From Streptomyces sp. MP131-18 (GTDB taxonomy: Bacteria > Actinomycetota > Actinomycetes > Streptomycetales > Streptomycetaceae), in the NCBI RefSeq assembly GCF_001984575.1, contig NZ_LZNS01000001.1, forward strand, positions 6,750,729-6,814,728: a DNA stretch of 64,000 nt, read 5' to 3'. Positions 34,044-44,274 of the stretch are shown here, piece after piece. Every line of letters starts with the position of its first letter. The stretch's first letter is position 1. A program made the translations under genes and the position numbers. The notes beneath the pieces were generated by a model. That model was not told the DNA's origin and ran no database searches. It saw only the letters and a list, made by a program, of their open reading frames with translations.

Positions 34044-35129
34044 ATGCGCACCGCCCTCGTCATCGGCACCGGCCTGATCGGTACCTCCCTCGCCCTCGCC
34101 CTCTCCGGCCGGGGCGTGCGGGTGCACCTGGCCGATACCGACCCGGACCGGTCCCGCACGGCCGCCGCCCTCGGCGCCGGTACCGAGGAGCCGCCCGAGG
34201 GCCGGGTCGACCTCGCGGTGATCGCCGTGCCGCCCGCCCTGATCGCCACCACCGTGGCCGGTCTCCAGCGCCGCGGCGCGGCCCGCGCCTACGCGGACGT
34301 CGGCAGCGTCAAGGGCGGCCCGCGCCGCGAGCTGGCCGGTCTGGGCGGCGACACGGCCTCCTACCTCGGCTCGCACCCCATGGCGGGCCGGGAGCGCTCC
34401 GGGCCGCTGGCCGCCACCGCCGACCTCTTCGAGGGCAGGCCGTGGGTGCTCACGCCCACGCCGGACACCGAGACCGAGGTGCTGAACCTCGTACTCGAGC
34501 TGGTCGCGCTGTGCCGCGCGGTGCCCGTCGTCATGGACGCGGACGCGCACGACCGGGCCGTCGCGCTGGTCTCGCACGCTCCGCAGCTGCTGTCCAGCCT
34601 GCTGGCCGCGCGGCTCGGCACCGCGGACGAGTCCGCGGTGCGGCTGTGCGGGCAGGGGGTCCGGGACGTGACCAGGCTGGCGGCCTCTGAGCCCCGCATG
34701 TGGCTGGACATCCTCGCGGCCAACCCGGGGCCCGTCGCCGACGTCCTCTCCGAGCTGGCCGCGGACCTGGAGGAGACCATCCGCTCGCTGCGCGCGCTCG
34801 AGGCCGCGGACGAGGCCAAGCGCGAGGGCGGCGCCGCGGGCATCGAGGCCGTGCTGCGGCGGGGGAACGCGGGCCGGGAGCGGGTGCCGGGCAAGCACGG
34901 AGCCGCGCCGGCCGCGTATGAGACGGTGGCGGTGCTCATCACGGACCAGCCGGGCGAGCTGGCCCGCATCTTCGCCGACGCCGGGCGGGCCGGGGTCAAT
35001 ATCGAGGATGTGCGCATCGAGCATGCCACCGGGCAGCAGGCCGGTCTCGTTCAGCTGATGGTCGAGCCGGTGTCCGCGCCCGTCCTGATCGCGTCGCTGC
35101 GCGAGCGGGGATGGTCGATCCGGCAGTAG
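34044..35129 (+). CDS. tyrA: Prephenate dehydrogenase with C-terminal ACT domain
   Basis: This 361-residue enzyme of tyrosine synthesis oxidatively decarboxylates prephenate to 4-hydroxyphenylpyruvate. Residues 6-15 (VIGTGLIGTS) form the NAD site. GSHPMAGRERSG contains the catalytic His, and SHAPQLLSSLLAARL is the second conserved block. The last 75 residues (VAVLITDQPGELARIFADAG, NIEDVRIEH) are an ACT domain that likely gives tyrosine feedback control. It is 42 bp behind rluB and probably part of the same transcript. Confidence 0.95.
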   Translation: MRTALVIGTGLIGTSLALALSGRGVRVHLADTDPDRSRTAAALGAGTEEPPEGRVDLAVIAVPPALIATTVAGLQRRGAARAYADVGSVKGGPRRELAGLGGDTASYLGSHPMAGRERSGPLAATADLFEGRPWVLTPTPDTETEVLNLVLELVALCRAVPVVMDADAHDRAVALVSHAPQLLSSLLAARLGTADESAVRLCGQGVRDVTRLAASEPRMWLDILAANPGPVADVLSELAADLEETIRSLRALEAADEAKREGGAAGIEAVLRRGNAGRERVPGKHGAAPAAYETVAVLITDQPGELARIFADAGRAGVNIEDVRIEHATGQQAGLVQLMVEPVSAPVLIASLRERGWSIRQ

Positions 35130-35282
35130 GGCCGCCACCCGGGTGCCGGTACGCTTCTTCTGGTGAGGGCCCTTTTCTTGAACGGGGCGTCGGCCCTTGC
35201 CGGGGGCGCCGGCCCCTCCATGCCTCTCCCGCGCCGAGCATGAGGCGCACGGGACCCGTCTTTGAGAAAGGTGCGCACCGCC

Positions 35283-35972
35283 GTGGCTGAATCCTCCGTC
35301 ATCGTCGCCATCGATGGCCCCTCCGGCACGGGAAAGTCCAGCACCTCCAAGGCCGTCGCCACGCGCCTGTCCCTCGGCTTCCTCGACACCGGCGCCCAGT
35401 ACCGGGCCATGACGTGGTGGATGCTGGCCAACGGCATCGACGTCAAGGACCCCGTGGCCGTCGCCGGCGCCTGCGACAAGCCCCTGATCGTTTCCGGCAC
35501 CGACCCCAAGGGGCCCACCATCACGGTGGACGGCGCGGACGTCTCGGCGCCGATCCGCACCTCCGAGGTCACCGCGGCGGTCAGCGCGGTGAGTGCCGTT
35601 CCCGAGGTGCGGGCCCGGATCACCGAGCTGCAGCGGACCATCGCGGCCGAGGCCCCCGGCGGCATCGTCGTCGAGGGCCGGGACATCGGCACCACGGTGC
35701 TGCCCGCCGCCGACGTCAAGGTTTTCCTGACCGCCTCACCCGAGGTGCGGGCCGCGCGGCGCAGCGCGGAGCTGAAGGGGAAGGACGCGGCCGACGTGGC
35801 CGCCACCCGGGAGGCGCTCGTCAAGCGGGACGCGGCCGACTCCGGCCGCAAGGCGTCGCCGCTGGCCAAGGCGGACGACGCGGTGGAGGTGGACACCAGC
35901 GAGCTGACGCTCGGGCAGGTCGTCGAGTGTGTGGTCATCCTGGTCGAAGAGTGGAAGCGGCGGGCACGGTGA
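35283..35972 (+). CDS. cmk: Cytidylate kinase
   Basis: This 229-residue CMP/dCMP kinase supplies CDP. The P-loop is GPSGTGKS at 12-19. FLDTGAQYRAMT is the CMP-binding region and VVEGRDIGTTVLP is the NMP-bind/lid block. LTASPEVRAARR supplies the lid arginines. The GTG at 35283 gives the standard N-terminus (SSVIVAIDGPSG). Its stop overlaps the next start (GTGA). It is part of the conserved cmk - acyltransferase - der order. Confidence 0.96.
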   Translation: MAESSVIVAIDGPSGTGKSSTSKAVATRLSLGFLDTGAQYRAMTWWMLANGIDVKDPVAVAGACDKPLIVSGTDPKGPTITVDGADVSAPIRTSEVTAAVSAVSAVPEVRARITELQRTIAAEAPGGIVVEGRDIGTTVLPAADVKVFLTASPEVRAARRSAELKGKDAADVAATREALVKRDAADSGRKASPLAKADDAVEVDTSELTLGQVVECVVILVEEWKRRAR

Positions 35973-36607
35973 CCCCGCCCGCCGCCCGCGGCGCGGCGGC
36001 CGGACGCCGCCTGTCGGTCGGCGTGATCCACACCGTGTGGCGGCCCCGCGTACTCGGCGCCTGGCGGGTGCCCGCGGCAGGCCCCGTCATCCTCGCCGTC
36101 AACCACGCGCACAATGTCGACGGCCCGGTGCTGATGGGCACCGCGCCGCGCCCGGTGCACTTCCTCGTCAAGCAGGAGGCGTTCATCGGGCCGCTGGGCA
36201 CGTTCCTGCGCGGCATCGGCCAGATCGGGGTCGACAGGTCGGGCGCCGACCGCGCCGCCGTCACCTCCGCGCTCGCGGTGCTCGACGCGGGCGGGGTGCT
36301 CGGCATCTTCCCGGAAGGGACCCGCGGCGTCGGGGACTTCGCCGCGCTGCGCTCGGGCCTGGCCTACTTCGCGCTGCGCGCGCAGGCGCCCGTCGTGCCC
36401 GTCGTCGTGCTCGGCAGCGGCGAGCGGCGGGGCCGGGTCATACCGGCGCTCCCGGCCGCGCGCTCCCGCATCGACGTGGTGTTCGGCGAGCCGGTCACCG
36501 TCGGTGGCGGGCGGCGCACCCGGGCGGCGCTCGACGAGGCGACGGCGCGCCTCCAGGAGCGCCTGGCCGCCCATCTGCGCGACGCCAGGCGCCGCACGGC
36601 CCGCTAG
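35969..36607 (+). CDS. PlsC-like 1-acyl-glycerol-phosphate acyltransferase
   Basis: This 212-residue acyltransferase carries the PlsC motif I NHAHNVDGP (H-x4-D catalytic pair), followed by VHFLVKQEAF, motif III FPEGTRG and motif IV PVVPVVVLGS. It should transfer acyl groups to lysophosphatidate at the inner membrane face. The GTG at 35969 overlaps the cmk stop; a GTG at 35951 is an alternative. Fusion or coupling of PlsC to Cmk is common in actinobacteria. Confidence 0.93.
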   Translation: MTPPAARGAAAGRRLSVGVIHTVWRPRVLGAWRVPAAGPVILAVNHAHNVDGPVLMGTAPRPVHFLVKQEAFIGPLGTFLRGIGQIGVDRSGADRAAVTSALAVLDAGGVLGIFPEGTRGVGDFAALRSGLAYFALRAQAPVVPVVVLGSGERRGRVIPALPAARSRIDVVFGEPVTVGGGRRTRAALDEATARLQERLAAHLRDARRRTAR

Positions 36608-36666
36608 GGTCGGCCGTGCGTCCTCCACGCACTCAATCAACGGACACGGACGAGGTACAGGACTCC

Positions 36667-38133
<1,467 letters not shown>

Positions 38134-38145
38134 CGCCCCCCTGGC

Positions 38146-38179
38146 GCTGCCAGGAGCCGCCTCAGCGGCTCCTGGCAGC
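38146..38179. terminator. Perfect 15-bp bidirectional hairpin after der
   Basis: GCTGCCAGGAGCCGC (38146-38160) and GCGGCTCCTGGCAGC (38165-38179) are exact reverse complements with a CTCA loop. The loop and right arm contain the stop and last codons (AARSR) of the convergent small gene at 38162-38515. Confidence 0.85.
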
Positions 38180-38515
38180 CTCGTGCGGGTCGCCGCCGCG
38201 CCGCCCGCCGGGGGGCAGTGCGGCCGGGCTCAGCCGCGCCGCCTGGGGGGTCCCGATGCCGCCGTACCCGGCGTAGCCGGGCTCACGCCAGCGCCAACTG
38301 CCCGCGCCCACGCCGTAGCTGGTCGAGAACGCCACGAAGCGCAGGTCCTCCTCGCCCGTGCGGTCCCCCGGCAGCGCCCGGAACAGCCTGCGGTACTCGG
38401 CGCACAGGGCGTCGTAGATGGGCGTCGCCGAGGGCGCCGGCCGCTCGTAGGACGAACGCATGCCGGGGATGTGCCGGTGGCTGGGCTGGGACCTGGGGGG
38501 TTCGTAAGCGTGCAC
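38162..38515 (-). CDS. Small conserved hypothetical protein
   Basis: This 117-residue soluble protein has a recognisable core IYDALCAEYRRLFRALPGDR followed by EEDLRFVAFSTSYG and a Trp/Tyr/Gly-rich segment (SWRWREPGYAGYGGIG). A GTG at 38515 opens the frame (MHAYEPP). An ATG at 38461 (MRSSYERP) would shorten it by 18 residues. The family is not recognised. Its 3' end is built into the terminator it shares with der. Confidence 0.65.
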   Translation of the reverse strand: MHAYEPPRSQPSHRHIPGMRSSYERPAPSATPIYDALCAEYRRLFRALPGDRTGEEDLRFVAFSTSYGVGAGSWRWREPGYAGYGGIGTPQAARLSPAALPPGGRRGGDPHEAARSR

Positions 38516-38583
38516 ATCGGTCCAACGAGCGGGCGCCGCGCCGGATGCGGTCCTGTCCCCCGATCGTCCTGCCGGCGTGCCGC

Positions 38584-39408
38584 TCAGGTGCCCGCGAGGG
38601 GCATGGCGGCGGCGACCAGGGTGCCGCCGGCGGCGGCCTTCTCCAGGGCGTCGCGGAGCAGGTCCTCCCGCGGCTGCTGCCCGATGGAGCCGGCGGGCGC
38701 GGCGTACACGAGCACGGTGTGCCGCTGGTTGGCGCTGGCCCGCCAGCCGTCGGTCAGGGTGAGCGGCTGGTGCGCCTGCCACCAGGCGCTCGGCTGGCCG
38801 CCGGCCGGATTGCCCTGGAGGACGGCGTGCAGCTGGCCCATGGCGATGAGCACCGACCAGCCGGGCAGCAGCGACGGCTCGGTGGCGACGTTCGTGACGG
38901 GCAGGAAGCCCGCCTCGATCAGCAGCGGCAGGAAGTCGTCGCCCGGCCCCGTGGAGCCGGGGCGGGCGATCGGGCCCGTGGGTTCGACGACGATCGCCGG
39001 GTGCAGGTCGTTGCCGAGCAGGATCTGCCCGCAGGTCACGCCGAGGACGGCCTGACCGGTCTCGCCGGCGTCACCGGCCGCCGCGGCCGGCGACGCCGGG
39101 GACACCGGTGCGGCGGGTGCGGGCACGGCGGTCTGGCCGGTGATGGACCGCACGGCGCCCTGGAGTTGCTCCTCGGAGACGGAGACCACTTGGGAGGGGA
39201 TGCAGGAGGCGTGGGCGAACGCGAGCACCGCCGTCTCCCCGCCGACGAACAGGACCGTGCTGGTGCGCTCCTGTCCCGGGTTGCCAGGGGTGCGGCATGA
39301 GGTGCAGTCATAGCTGCCCGGGGCGTTCTCGCCGGCGAGCAGGCGATCGGCTTCTTCGTCGCCGATCTCGGCGCGTACGTCGTCGCTGACGTCGAGCAAG
39401 GGGGACAC
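38584..39408 (-). CDS. Conserved hypothetical protein with CxxC motif
   Basis: This is a 274-residue soluble protein. It starts with SPLLDVSDDVRAEIGDEEAD and has a YDCTSCRTPG segment (C-x2-C) that might bind a metal. A Pro/Ala linker follows, then a compact domain (GVTCGQILLGNDLHPAIVVEP, PGWSVLIAMGQLHAVL). It ends DALEKAAAGGTLVAAAMPLA. The GTG at 39408 is preceded by GAGGAG. No known family is assigned; similar proteins appear at this position in streptomycetes. Confidence 0.78.
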   Translation of the reverse strand: MSPLLDVSDDVRAEIGDEEADRLLAGENAPGSYDCTSCRTPGNPGQERTSTVLFVGGETAVLAFAHASCIPSQVVSVSEEQLQGAVRSITGQTAVPAPAAPVSPASPAAAAGDAGETGQAVLGVTCGQILLGNDLHPAIVVEPTGPIARPGSTGPGDDFLPLLIEAGFLPVTNVATEPSLLPGWSVLIAMGQLHAVLQGNPAGGQPSAWWQAHQPLTLTDGWRASANQRHTVLVYAAPAGSIGQQPREDLLRDALEKAAAGGTLVAAAMPLAGT

Positions 39409-39829
39409 TGTCGGCTCCTCGGTTGGGGGTCTTCCCCGCGCTCCGCGGCGGGGTGCCCCGTGCACAACGGCGGGAGCCGCGCGGGGTCACGCCGGGTGGG
39501 CCGGAATCGAACGGCGAGTCGTCCGTCGTCGCGAACCCCGCACGGGTGAGCGACCTCCCGCCGGTGGTGAGCTGCTATAAACCATCCGTTCACCGTGTTC
39601 ACAGAAAAGGTGAATGCGAGGCGTTCACAACGGGCCTGCCGCATTCGCCTCACCGGCCTCTCGGAATTACATGCGAAGGGCGGTGACGCCATTAAGGGCG
39701 GCCCATTAATTACAGAACGTGCACGTTACGCCGAACGGGTGGGCGGGGGGTTCGCTGTGACACAAGCGTGACAGTCCCCTGATCCTGGCGGGACTTCCGG
39801 GTGGTCGGACGAAGCCGTACGGTGGCGGC
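39409..39829. promoter_or_regulatory. Divergent intergenic region with palindrome
   Basis: This 421-bp region is noncoding and relatively A+T rich for this genome. It contains a perfect 12-bp palindrome AACGTGCACGTT (39716-39727) and an inverted TTCACC...GGTGAA pair near 39590-39612. Either could be an operator. No riboswitch class is recognised. Confidence 0.4.
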
Positions 39830-40045
39830 ATGGCACCGATTCCGCGTCCGCCGAGGACCCCCGACGACAGCCCCGAGGAGTACGTCGGCCTGGACGCCGA
39901 CGCGGCGGAGCGGCGGGCCCACGACCGCGGGTGGCCCCGCGTCCGGCGCCTCGCACCGGACGCGATCATCACCATGGAGCACATGCCGGGCCGGCTCAAC
40001 CTCGCGGTGCGCGACGGCCACGTCGTCCGCTGCTGGCACGGCTGA
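39830..40045 (+). CDS. I78-like small proteinase-inhibitor-fold protein
   Basis: This is a 71-residue protein. The C-terminal half (VRRLAPDAIITMEHMPGRLN, then LAVRDGHVVRCWHG) matches the potato-inhibitor-I-like I78 pattern, in which an R-L/I-N segment precedes the final strand and G. There is no signal peptide, so an intracellular role is likely. The ATG is clear. The family assignment is by pattern only. Confidence 0.7.
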   Translation: MAPIPRPPRTPDDSPEEYVGLDADAAERRAHDRGWPRVRRLAPDAIITMEHMPGRLNLAVRDGHVVRCWHG

Positions 40046-40095
40046 CGGCGGCTTGACGGCGGCTCACGGGCGGCCGGCGCGGCCCCCGCGCCGCG

Positions 40096-41055
40096 TCAGT
40101 GGCTGCTGACCGGCCGCGCCGGGTGCTCGGGGCAGCTCGGGTGCGTGCGGCCCGGCTGCCGCAGCCGCCCCCCGTTCACCCCGCGGGGTGCGGTGCCGGC
40201 CCGGCTCCCGGCCGTCACCGCGGGCTCCGTGCGCGACCGCGGCTCCTCGGATGTGCGGCCGGCCGTGGCGGGCAGGTGCTGCTGCACGTCGAAGGCGGGC
40301 ACGGCGCCGCGCGACTGCCCCGGCACCCCGTAGAGCCGGTCCCGCAGCAGGAACGCGTAACGTTCGACCGTCGCGATCAGCGGCTCGCACCAGGGCAGGG
40401 CCAGCAGCACGAGCAGTCCGGCCGCCCAGCCGAGGAGCACGTCGCTCACCCAGTGGGTGCCGAGGTAGACGGTGGTGGCCCCCACGCCGAGCGCGAAAAC
40501 CGCGGCGATGACCGACAGCGTCCGTCTGGCCCGGGGGGTGGTGGCCAGGTAGGCGAGGATGCCCCAGGTCACAACGGCGTTGGCGGTGTGTCCTGAGGGA
40601 AATATATCGCCGGTCAGCCACATCTCGTTCGAACCGATGACGTTGGCGTAGTGCGGGCCCTCGCGGCCCATCCCCAGCTTCGCGGCGCCGACCGAGACGT
40701 TGAGCAGGAGCAGGGCGCTGGCCATCACCAGCAGCGGGCGCAGCGTCCGCTGCCGCCAGCAGCGCCAGCCGAGCCACGCGGCGATCAGCACGGCCGTGGG
40801 GCCGCGCTGGCCCAGGACGACGAAATAGTCCAGAAACGCGTGCATGCCGGGCCACTGCTTGTACGGCCGGAACAGCATCACCTGCCAGTCCAGGTCGACC
40901 AGCCAGGTGGTCGACCACACCGCCGCCACGATCACCGCGTAGAACCCCAGGGTGGCCCACAGGAGCATCAAGCGGGTACGGCTCATAACAGGAGCCGGCA
41001 CGTTCGGCGGCTGCGGCTCCTGTTCGAGGCGGGCTAGGAATCGGTCGGTACGCAC
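40096..41055 (-). CDS. PAP2-superfamily membrane phosphatase
   Basis: This is a 319-residue integral-membrane phosphatase with about six transmembrane helices. The three PAP2 signatures are KLGMGREGP (a variant of K-x6-R-P), the PSGH motif in DIFPSGHTANAVV, and GTHWVSDVLLG with catalytic His and Asp. The first signature has E-G-P after Arg instead of R-P. The long C-terminal tail (about 90 residues) is basic and disordered. The substrate is likely undecaprenyl- or phosphatidate-phosphate. The GTG at 41055 is used. It is divergent from the MFS exporter. Confidence 0.9.
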   Translation of the reverse strand: MRTDRFLARLEQEPQPPNVPAPVMSRTRLMLLWATLGFYAVIVAAVWSTTWLVDLDWQVMLFRPYKQWPGMHAFLDYFVVLGQRGPTAVLIAAWLGWRCWRQRTLRPLLVMASALLLLNVSVGAAKLGMGREGPHYANVIGSNEMWLTGDIFPSGHTANAVVTWGILAYLATTPRARRTLSVIAAVFALGVGATTVYLGTHWVSDVLLGWAAGLLVLLALPWCEPLIATVERYAFLLRDRLYGVPGQSRGAVPAFDVQQHLPATAGRTSEEPRSRTEPAVTAGSRAGTAPRGVNGGRLRQPGRTHPSCPEHPARPVSSH

Positions 41056-41431
41056 ACTCGTCAGATTACAGCCCGTGATAGCGGGCTTCCTGCTGCGGCC
41101 CGCCTTCGTAATGGCGATGTGATGTAGGGCTGACATTTTCCGCCATCCTATTTCCCGGCTTTACGAAATTCCGGGAGGCCCGGATTTGCCGTGACGGGTG
41201 GTGCGGAACGGGCTTCCGCCGTCGCATTCCGCGGCAATGCCCAGGTGAACAACGTGCACTGCGCGTTACCCGCCGCGGTGCCCGGGGGCGGGCGGGGGAG
41301 CGGTGGGTTGAGGGGACCGGGCTGTCGTAGTCTGTCTGACCATCTGCCCTCTTCACCGTGCCCGGCGCGCGCGCACCGCCGGGTTTCCCCCGCGGTGGCG
41401 AGGGGACGGCGCAAGACAGGGAGGTGCGTTG
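41056..41431. promoter_or_regulatory. Divergent intergenic region PAP2 / MFS
   Basis: This 376-bp region is noncoding, with promoters expected in both directions. The MFS side ends in AGGGAGG as the ribosome-binding site. I see no clear operator palindrome and no small gene. Confidence 0.4.
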
Positions 41432-43009
41432 ATGTCCGGGGCGACCCCGCCCGGAATCCCCGCTCAGGACCGCAGCCGCTGGACGGTTCTCGTCGTCCTC
41501 TGTGCCAGCCTGCTCCTCGTCGCCGTCGACGCCACCGTGCTGCACGTCGCCGTGCCCGCCGTGAGCGAGGACCTGCGGCCGAGCGGCGTGGAACTGCTGT
41601 GGATCGTCGACGTCTACCCGCTGGCCTGCGCGGCGCTGCTCATCCTCTTCGGCACCCTCGGCGACCGCGTCGGGCGGCGCCGGGTGCTGCTGATCGGCTA
41701 CGCCTGCTTCGCCCTCGCCTCCGCGCTCGCCGCCTGGGCCGCCACCCCCGCGGTGCTGATCCTGGCCCGCGGGCTGCTCGGCGTCGGCGGCGCGATGATC
41801 ATGCCCGCCACGCTCTCGATCCTGCGGCAGGTCTTCCCCGACCGGCGCGAACGGGCGCTGGCCATCGGCATCTGGAGCGCGGTCGCGGCCGTGGGCGCCG
41901 CGATAGGTCCGCTGGTCGGGGGCGTGCTCCTGGAACACTTCTGGTGGGGATCGGTCTTCCTGATCAACATTCCGCTGATGGCCGTGTGCCTGCCGGTCGG
42001 CGCGCTGGTGCTGCCGGAGTCCACCGGCGACCGGCGGGGACCGTGGGACGTGGGCGGCGCGCTGCTGGCCGCGGCCGGTCTCTTCGCCGTGATCCTCGCG
42101 GTCAAACGGGCCGGCGGCGGCGACCTGTTCACCCCGGGCACCGCGGCCGCGGCGGGGCTCGGCTGCGGACTCCTGGCCGCGTTCGTGCGCAGGCAGCGGC
42201 GGCGCCGGGAGCCGCTGATCGACCTGTCCGCGTTCTCCCGGCCGGCGTTCGGCACCTCGGTGGGCTGCATCGTGCTCACGGTGCTGTCCCTGGTGGGCCT
42301 GGCCCTGGTCGCCGCCCAGTACCTGCAACTCGTCCTCGGTCTTTCCCCGTTGCAGACCGGGCTGCGGCTGCTGCCGCTGAGCCTGGCCGCGATCGCCGCC
42401 GGGCTGGCCGGCTCCCGCATGCTCCAGCGTCTCGGCCCGCGCCGCATGGTCGCGCTGGGCTTCGCGCTGACGGCGGTGGCCGTGCTGACGCTGACCTGCC
42501 TGGACGACCACGACCGCCCGCTGGTCATGTCCGTCGGCTTCGTGCTGCTCGGCTTCGGCCTGGAGACCACGCTGTTCGGGTCGTACGAGTCGATGCTCAG
42601 CGACGTTCCGGCGGGGCAGGCCGGGGGAGCGGCGGCCGTCGGGGAGACCGCCTACCAGTTCGGGGGCGGCCTCGGCATCGCCCTGCTCGGCAGTGTCATG
42701 AACGCCATGTACGCGCCCGCGGTGCGCCGGGTGGACGGCGTCGGTGCGGCGGACACCGAGTCGGCCGGGCACTCGCTGGGCGAGGCGCTCACCGTGGCGG
42801 CCAGGATCGGCGGCGACCCCGGGGATGCGCTGCGGGACGCGGCGCGCGACGCGTTCGTGCACGGGATGCACATGACGCTGCTGGCCAGCGCGCTGCTGCT
42901 GGTCGCGGGCGCGCTCGCGGCGCTGCGCCTGCCGCGCGAGCTGACCGGCCACACCGCGCGGGACGAGAAGGACCTGACGCTCTTGCCGAGCGGGGTTACC
43001 CGCCCATAA
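41432..43009 (+). CDS. MFS drug transporter, DHA2 (14-TMS) family
   Basis: This is a 525-residue exporter. Motif A (GDRVGRRRVLLIG) lies between helices 2 and 3. A motif-C-like AAVGAAIGPLVGGVLLEHFWWGSVFLINIP is in helix 5, characteristic of proton-driven drug antiporters. Fourteen hydrophobic segments can be traced. The ATG at 41432 follows AGGGAGG. No dedicated TetR regulator is adjacent. The substrate is unknown. Confidence 0.93.
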   Translation: MSGATPPGIPAQDRSRWTVLVVLCASLLLVAVDATVLHVAVPAVSEDLRPSGVELLWIVDVYPLACAALLILFGTLGDRVGRRRVLLIGYACFALASALAAWAATPAVLILARGLLGVGGAMIMPATLSILRQVFPDRRERALAIGIWSAVAAVGAAIGPLVGGVLLEHFWWGSVFLINIPLMAVCLPVGALVLPESTGDRRGPWDVGGALLAAAGLFAVILAVKRAGGGDLFTPGTAAAAGLGCGLLAAFVRRQRRRREPLIDLSAFSRPAFGTSVGCIVLTVLSLVGLALVAAQYLQLVLGLSPLQTGLRLLPLSLAAIAAGLAGSRMLQRLGPRRMVALGFALTAVAVLTLTCLDDHDRPLVMSVGFVLLGFGLETTLFGSYESMLSDVPAGQAGGAAAVGETAYQFGGGLGIALLGSVMNAMYAPAVRRVDGVGAADTESAGHSLGEALTVAARIGGDPGDALRDAARDAFVHGMHMTLLASALLLVAGALAALRLPRELTGHTARDEKDLTLLPSGVTRP

Positions 43010-43019
43010 CGTCGGCGCC

Positions 43020-44207
43020 ATGGCTGCCGGAACCCTGCCCCCGTTCGACCCCGCGGACCCGCTCGGCATCGACGACTTGCTCGACGACACGGACCGCGCG
43101 CTGCGGGCGACCGTGCGCGCGTGGGCCCGTGACCGGGTGCTGCCGCACATCGCCGAGTGGCACGAGCGGGGTGAGCTGCCCGACGTCCGCGGTCTGACCA
43201 AGGAGCTGGGCTCGCTCGGTGCGCTGGGCATGACGCTCGACGGCCATGGCTGCGCCGGGGCGTCGGCCGTGCAGTACGGTCTGGTCTGCCTGGAGCTCGA
43301 GGCCGTCGACTCCGCGGTGCGTTCGCTGGTCTCGGTGCAGGGCTCGCTCGCGATGTACGCGATCCACCGGTTCGGTTCGGCGGAGCAGCGCGAGGGCTGG
43401 CTGCCGTCGATGGCCGCGGGGGAGGCGATCGGCTGCTTCGCGCTGACCGAGCCCGACCACGGCTCGGACCCGGCCGGGATGCGGACCCGTGCCGAACGGG
43501 ACGGCGGCGACTGGGTGCTGACCGGCAGGAAGATGTGGATCACCAACGGCTCGGTGGCTTCGGTCGCCGTCGTCTGGGCCCGGACGGAGGACGGCATCCG
43601 CGGCTTCGTGGTGCCCGCCGGCACCCCGGGCTTCTCGGCGTCCGACATCCGGCACAAGGGTTCGCTGCGTGCCTCGGTCACCAGCGAGCTGGTGCTCGAC
43701 GGGGTACGGCTGCCCGCCGCGGCCGCGCTGCCGGAGGCGCGCGGGCTGCGCGCACCGCTCGGCTGTCTGAGCCACGCCCGTTACGGCATCGTGTGGGGCG
43801 CCCTGGGGGCCGCGCGCACCTGTCTGGAGACCGCGCTCGACTACGCGCGCACCCGCGAGCAGTTCGGCCGGCCGATCGGCGGCTTCCAGCTCACGCAGGC
43901 AAAGCTCGCCGACATGGCCGTCGAACTGCACAAGGGGCTGCTGCTCGCCTGGCACCTCGGCCGCCGCCTCGACGCCGGGCGGCTGCGGCCGGAACAGGTC
44001 AGTTTCGGCAAGCTGAACAACGTTCGCGAGGCGCTGGCGATCTGCCGGACGGCGCGGACGATCCTCGGCGCGAACGGCATCTCCTACGCGTACCCGGTGA
44101 TGCGCCACATGGCGAACCTGGAGTCGGTCCTCACCTACGAGGGCACCAGCGAGATGCATCAGCTGATCCTCGGCAAGGCCCTCACCGGCCTGGACGCGTT
44201 CGGCTGA
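43020..44207 (+). CDS. Acyl-CoA dehydrogenase, glutaryl-CoA dehydrogenase-like
   Basis: This 395-residue flavoenzyme has the N-terminal helical, middle beta and C-terminal helical domains of the family. FAD-binding stretches are CFALTEPDHGSDPAGM and WITNGSVASVAVVWA. The catalytic Glu is in LTYEGTSEMHQLILGKALTG. The KLNNVREALAICRTARTILG block and overall pattern are closest to glutaryl-CoA dehydrogenase of lysine/tryptophan breakdown. It starts 11 bp behind the MFS gene and may be co-transcribed with it. Confidence 0.92.
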   Translation: MAAGTLPPFDPADPLGIDDLLDDTDRALRATVRAWARDRVLPHIAEWHERGELPDVRGLTKELGSLGALGMTLDGHGCAGASAVQYGLVCLELEAVDSAVRSLVSVQGSLAMYAIHRFGSAEQREGWLPSMAAGEAIGCFALTEPDHGSDPAGMRTRAERDGGDWVLTGRKMWITNGSVASVAVVWARTEDGIRGFVVPAGTPGFSASDIRHKGSLRASVTSELVLDGVRLPAAAALPEARGLRAPLGCLSHARYGIVWGALGAARTCLETALDYARTREQFGRPIGGFQLTQAKLADMAVELHKGLLLAWHLGRRLDAGRLRPEQVSFGKLNNVREALAICRTARTILGANGISYAYPVMRHMANLESVLTYEGTSEMHQLILGKALTGLDAFG

Positions 44208-44274
44208 CCGCATCCGCGGACCGCGGACGCGGGCCGGGTCCGGGGCCGCGGCGGGCATCACCGATAATCGGACC

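Noticed and set aside
38162..38782. Full 206-codon minus-strand frame as the gene
   Set aside because: The first 89 codons are Arg/Ala/Pro-biased without conserved character and run into the 3' end of the neighbouring gene. GTG 38515 or ATG 38461 is the realistic start.
39760..39785. Crp-type site around TGTGACACAAGCGTGACA
   Set aside because: The two half sites are in direct and not inverted orientation, so it does not fit the GTG-N6-CAC palindrome.
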